Shown here one piece after another: positions 58,137 through 60,024 of a DNA stretch of 60,024 bases; position 1 is the first letter of the stretch; each line of letters opens with the position of its first letter. The notes under the pieces are model-generated. The model worked only from the letters and a program-made list of their open reading frames with translations, had not been told where the DNA came from and ran no database searches. Source of the DNA: JBCAWW01 sp039024315. GTDB lineage: Bacteria > Bacteroidota > Bacteroidia > J057. Made by a program: the position numbers and the translations under genes. The stretch lies in NCBI GenBank assembly GCA_039024315.1, contig JBCCQN010000021.1:1-60024 (forward strand), given 5' to 3'.

Positions 58137-60024
58137 ATGCAAATAGGGCGTACTATTGGATTAGGGGCCTTAGGGATATGTCTAGCTTTGCTGAACGCTT
58201 GTTCGAGCCCAGGGGCAAAGGAGGAGGTAAATGGACCTCTATTCACTTTGTTGGACTCTCAAGAGACTGGCATTAGCTTTATCAACCGTCTCCCCAATCA
58301 GGATGAGTTCAACATCTACACTTACCGTAACTTCTACAATGGAGCGGGAGTAGCCATTGGGGATGTCAATCAGGATGGTTTACAGGATATCTTTTTGACG
58401 GCTAATCTCGAATCTAACCGTCTCTTTCTCAACAAAGGCGACCTGCAGTTTGAAGATATCACTGAGACTGCTGGCATTGCCGGAGAACGCGCTTGGTCTA
58501 CAGGTGTCAGTATGGCTGATGTTAATGCTGATGGCTGGATTGATATCTACGTTTGTAACTCTGGCGATATCGCAGGTGATGGCAAACAAAACGAACTCTA
58601 CATCAACCAAAAAGACGGTACGTTCCTCGAAGAGGCAGAAAAATACGGCCTAGCAGATCCAGGCTACTCCACTCACGCCGCTTTTTTTGATTATGATAAG
58701 GATGGTGATCTCGATGTCTATCTGCTAAACAACTCCTACAAAGCCATTGGCTCTTTCAACACCCAGTACAATATGCGCGACATCCGAGACTCTGTCGGCG
58801 GTGATAAGTTATTGCGCAATGAGGGCGGCCTTTTTGTGGATGTAAGTGAAGAAGCCGGTATCTACGGCTCGGTGATTGGTTTTGGACTTGGGGTTACGGT
58901 TGGGGATCTCAATGCCGATGGTTGGCAAGATATTTATGTGTCCAACGACTTTTTTGAGCGAGATTATATCTACATCAATCAGCAAGATGGGACCTTCTCC
59001 GAAGAACTCACCGACCGCATGCATTCCATCAGTGGTGCCTCAATGGGAGCTGATATGGCCGATATTAACAACGATGCCTCGCCTGAAATCTTTGTTACGG
59101 AGATGCTGCCTCAGCCTGATGCCCGTATTAAAACCGTAACCACTTTTGAAAACTGGGACCGCTATCAAATCAACCTTCGCAATGGTTATTATCACCAGTT
59201 TACCCGCAACATGCTTCAGCTCAACAATGGCGACAATACCTTTAGTGAGATTGGGCGCATGGCAGGAGTGGAAGCCACTGATTGGAGTTGGGGAGCCTTG
59301 ATTAGTGATCTGGATAATGATGGTTGGAAAGACCTCTTTATCGCCAATGGGATCTTCAAAGACCTTACGGATCAGGACTTTTTGGTGTACATCTCCAATG
59401 CTGAGACGCAAAAGCAGATCGTAAGCAAAGAGGGGGTAAACTATGATGCTTTGATTGAAGCCATTCCTTCTAACCCAGTACCCAATTACGCTTATCGCAA
59501 CCGAGGAGAACTCTCTTTTGAAGATAAAACCAAGGATTGGGGGCTAGACCAAGCGAGTTTCTCCAATGGTTCAGCCTATGCAGATCTTGATAATGATGGT
59601 GATTTAGACCTCGTAGTCAATAATGTCAATATGCCGCTCTTTGTGTATCGCAATGAGAGTCGGCAGCAACATCCTGATCAGCATTATCTCAAAGTTGATT
59701 TACAAGGAGAAGGCAATAATACCCAGGCTTTGGGCGCGCAGATAAAGCTCTGTACCGCTGAGCAAAGTATGTATTTGGAGCACATGCCGATTCGTGGCTT
59801 TCAATCGAGTATGGATCCTCGGCCGCATTTTGGTTTAGGCGCGCAGACCCAGATAGACAGTCTAGTGGTGCTATGGCCCAATGGTAATAAGAGTCTAATT
59901 GAGAAGCCTGCAGTTGACCAGACTTTGGTGCTTAAGTCTGTAGAGAGCATCCCTGCGGGGAACGCTTCTGCGGATCAGCTAATGGCTGGAAAGAGATTTA
60001 AGGAGCAAGCCATAGCGGGCCTTA
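58137..60024 (+). CDS. Second VCBS/FG-GAP and ASPIC/UnbV lipoprotein (cut by the window end)
   Basis: The gene begins at ATG 58137, four bases after the previous stop codon, and runs off the window without a stop, so it is partial. A lipoprotein signal MQIGRTIGLGALGICLALLN…AC (Cys 22) is clear. FG-GAP repeats (GVAIGDVNQDGLQDIFLTAN, FFDYDKDGDLDVYLLNN) and an ASPIC/UnbV segment (LGAQIKLCTAEQSMYLE … PHFGLG) match the upstream protein in order. It is a paralog by tandem duplication. AGGAGG lies immediately next to the ATG with no usual spacing, so that motif may be chance. At least 629 residues are in the window. Confidence 0.88.
   Translation, partial: MQIGRTIGLGALGICLALLNACSSPGAKEEVNGPLFTLLDSQETGISFINRLPNQDEFNIYTYRNFYNGAGVAIGDVNQDGLQDIFLTANLESNRLFLNKGDLQFEDITETAGIAGERAWSTGVSMADVNADGWIDIYVCNSGDIAGDGKQNELYINQKDGTFLEEAEKYGLADPGYSTHAAFFDYDKDGDLDVYLLNNSYKAIGSFNTQYNMRDIRDSVGGDKLLRNEGGLFVDVSEEAGIYGSVIGFGLGVTVGDLNADGWQDIYVSNDFFERDYIYINQQDGTFSEELTDRMHSISGASMGADMADINNDASPEIFVTEMLPQPDARIKTVTTFENWDRYQINLRNGYYHQFTRNMLQLNNGDNTFSEIGRMAGVEATDWSWGALISDLDNDGWKDLFIANGIFKDLTDQDFLVYISNAETQKQIVSKEGVNYDALIEAIPSNPVPNYAYRNRGELSFEDKTKDWGLDQASFSNGSAYADLDNDGDLDLVVNNVNMPLFVYRNESRQQHPDQHYLKVDLQGEGNNTQALGAQIKLCTAEQSMYLEHMPIRGFQSSMDPRPHFGLGAQTQIDSLVVLWPNGNKSLIEKPAVDQTLVLKSVESIPAGNASADQLMAGKRFKEQAIAGL
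59951..59966 (+). repeat. Hairpin-AACGCT element (stem CCC/GGG, loop TGC)
   Basis: CCC-TGC-GGG-G-AACGCT lies within the partial second VCBS lipoprotein (encodes IPAGNAS). Confidence 0.5.

Overview
The window looks like chromosomal DNA from a Bacteroidota bacterium, most like the Saprospiria/Lewinella group. The evidence is type IX secretion (T9SS) C-terminal sorting domains, a SusC/SusD pair, Bacteroidota-typical DUF families (DUF2911, DUF3570, DUF4266, DUF5675, DUF6909), S74-chaperone giant proteins and FG-GAP/VCBS lipoproteins. The lineage is inferred from gene content, not from a marker phylogeny. I saw no integrase, transposase, CRISPR array, tRNA or rRNA.

Layout. 0.2-6 kb: a membrane-anchored AraC regulator, a lipoprotein amine oxidase, and a secreted M43 metalloprotease with a sorting domain. 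6-10 kb: a minus-strand housekeeping run (small lipoprotein, prfB with a programmed +1 frameshift, YraN, DUF4412-like protein, CYTH protein, RidA-like protein). 10-17 kb: two tandem DUF5675 proteins, a DUF2279 protein, RNase P RNA, a membrane protein, a small unknown protein and priA. 17-40 kb: two giant surface genes. The first (4098 aa) has seven units of about 500 residues, each made of FG-GAP repeats plus a fibronectin-like domain, and ends in a T9SS sorting domain. The second (2759 aa) has about 26 tandem units of about 82 aa and ends in an S74 chaperone; it is followed by two small secreted proteins. 40-49 kb: DUF2911, DUF6909, an acyltransferase, DUF3570, then a four-gene operon joined by 4-nt ATGA overlaps (thioredoxin, beta-barrel, ApbE flavin transferase, DUF4266). 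48.6-60 kb: a LacI regulator with a strong dyad operator, divergent susC-susD, a strong terminator, and two tandem VCBS/ASPIC lipoproteins, the second cut by the window end.

How the genes work together. The 48.6-60 kb block reads as a regulated glycan- or oligomer-uptake locus. The ApbE/DUF4266/thioredoxin/DUF3570 block reads as an extracytoplasmic flavin or redox module of unknown substrate. The 17-40 kb block is large surface adhesin-type protein.

Two repeat families stand out. One is a 15-18 bp hairpin element: a stem of usually 4 bp whose sequence varies with compensatory changes, a 3-nt loop usually TTC or TGC, and a nearly fixed AACGCT tail. I count more than 15 copies, inside and between genes. 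The other is an intergenic repeat of roughly 65-130 bp that sits at gene 3-prime ends. Several likely start codons differ from the longest open frame, and the reasons are given in the entries.
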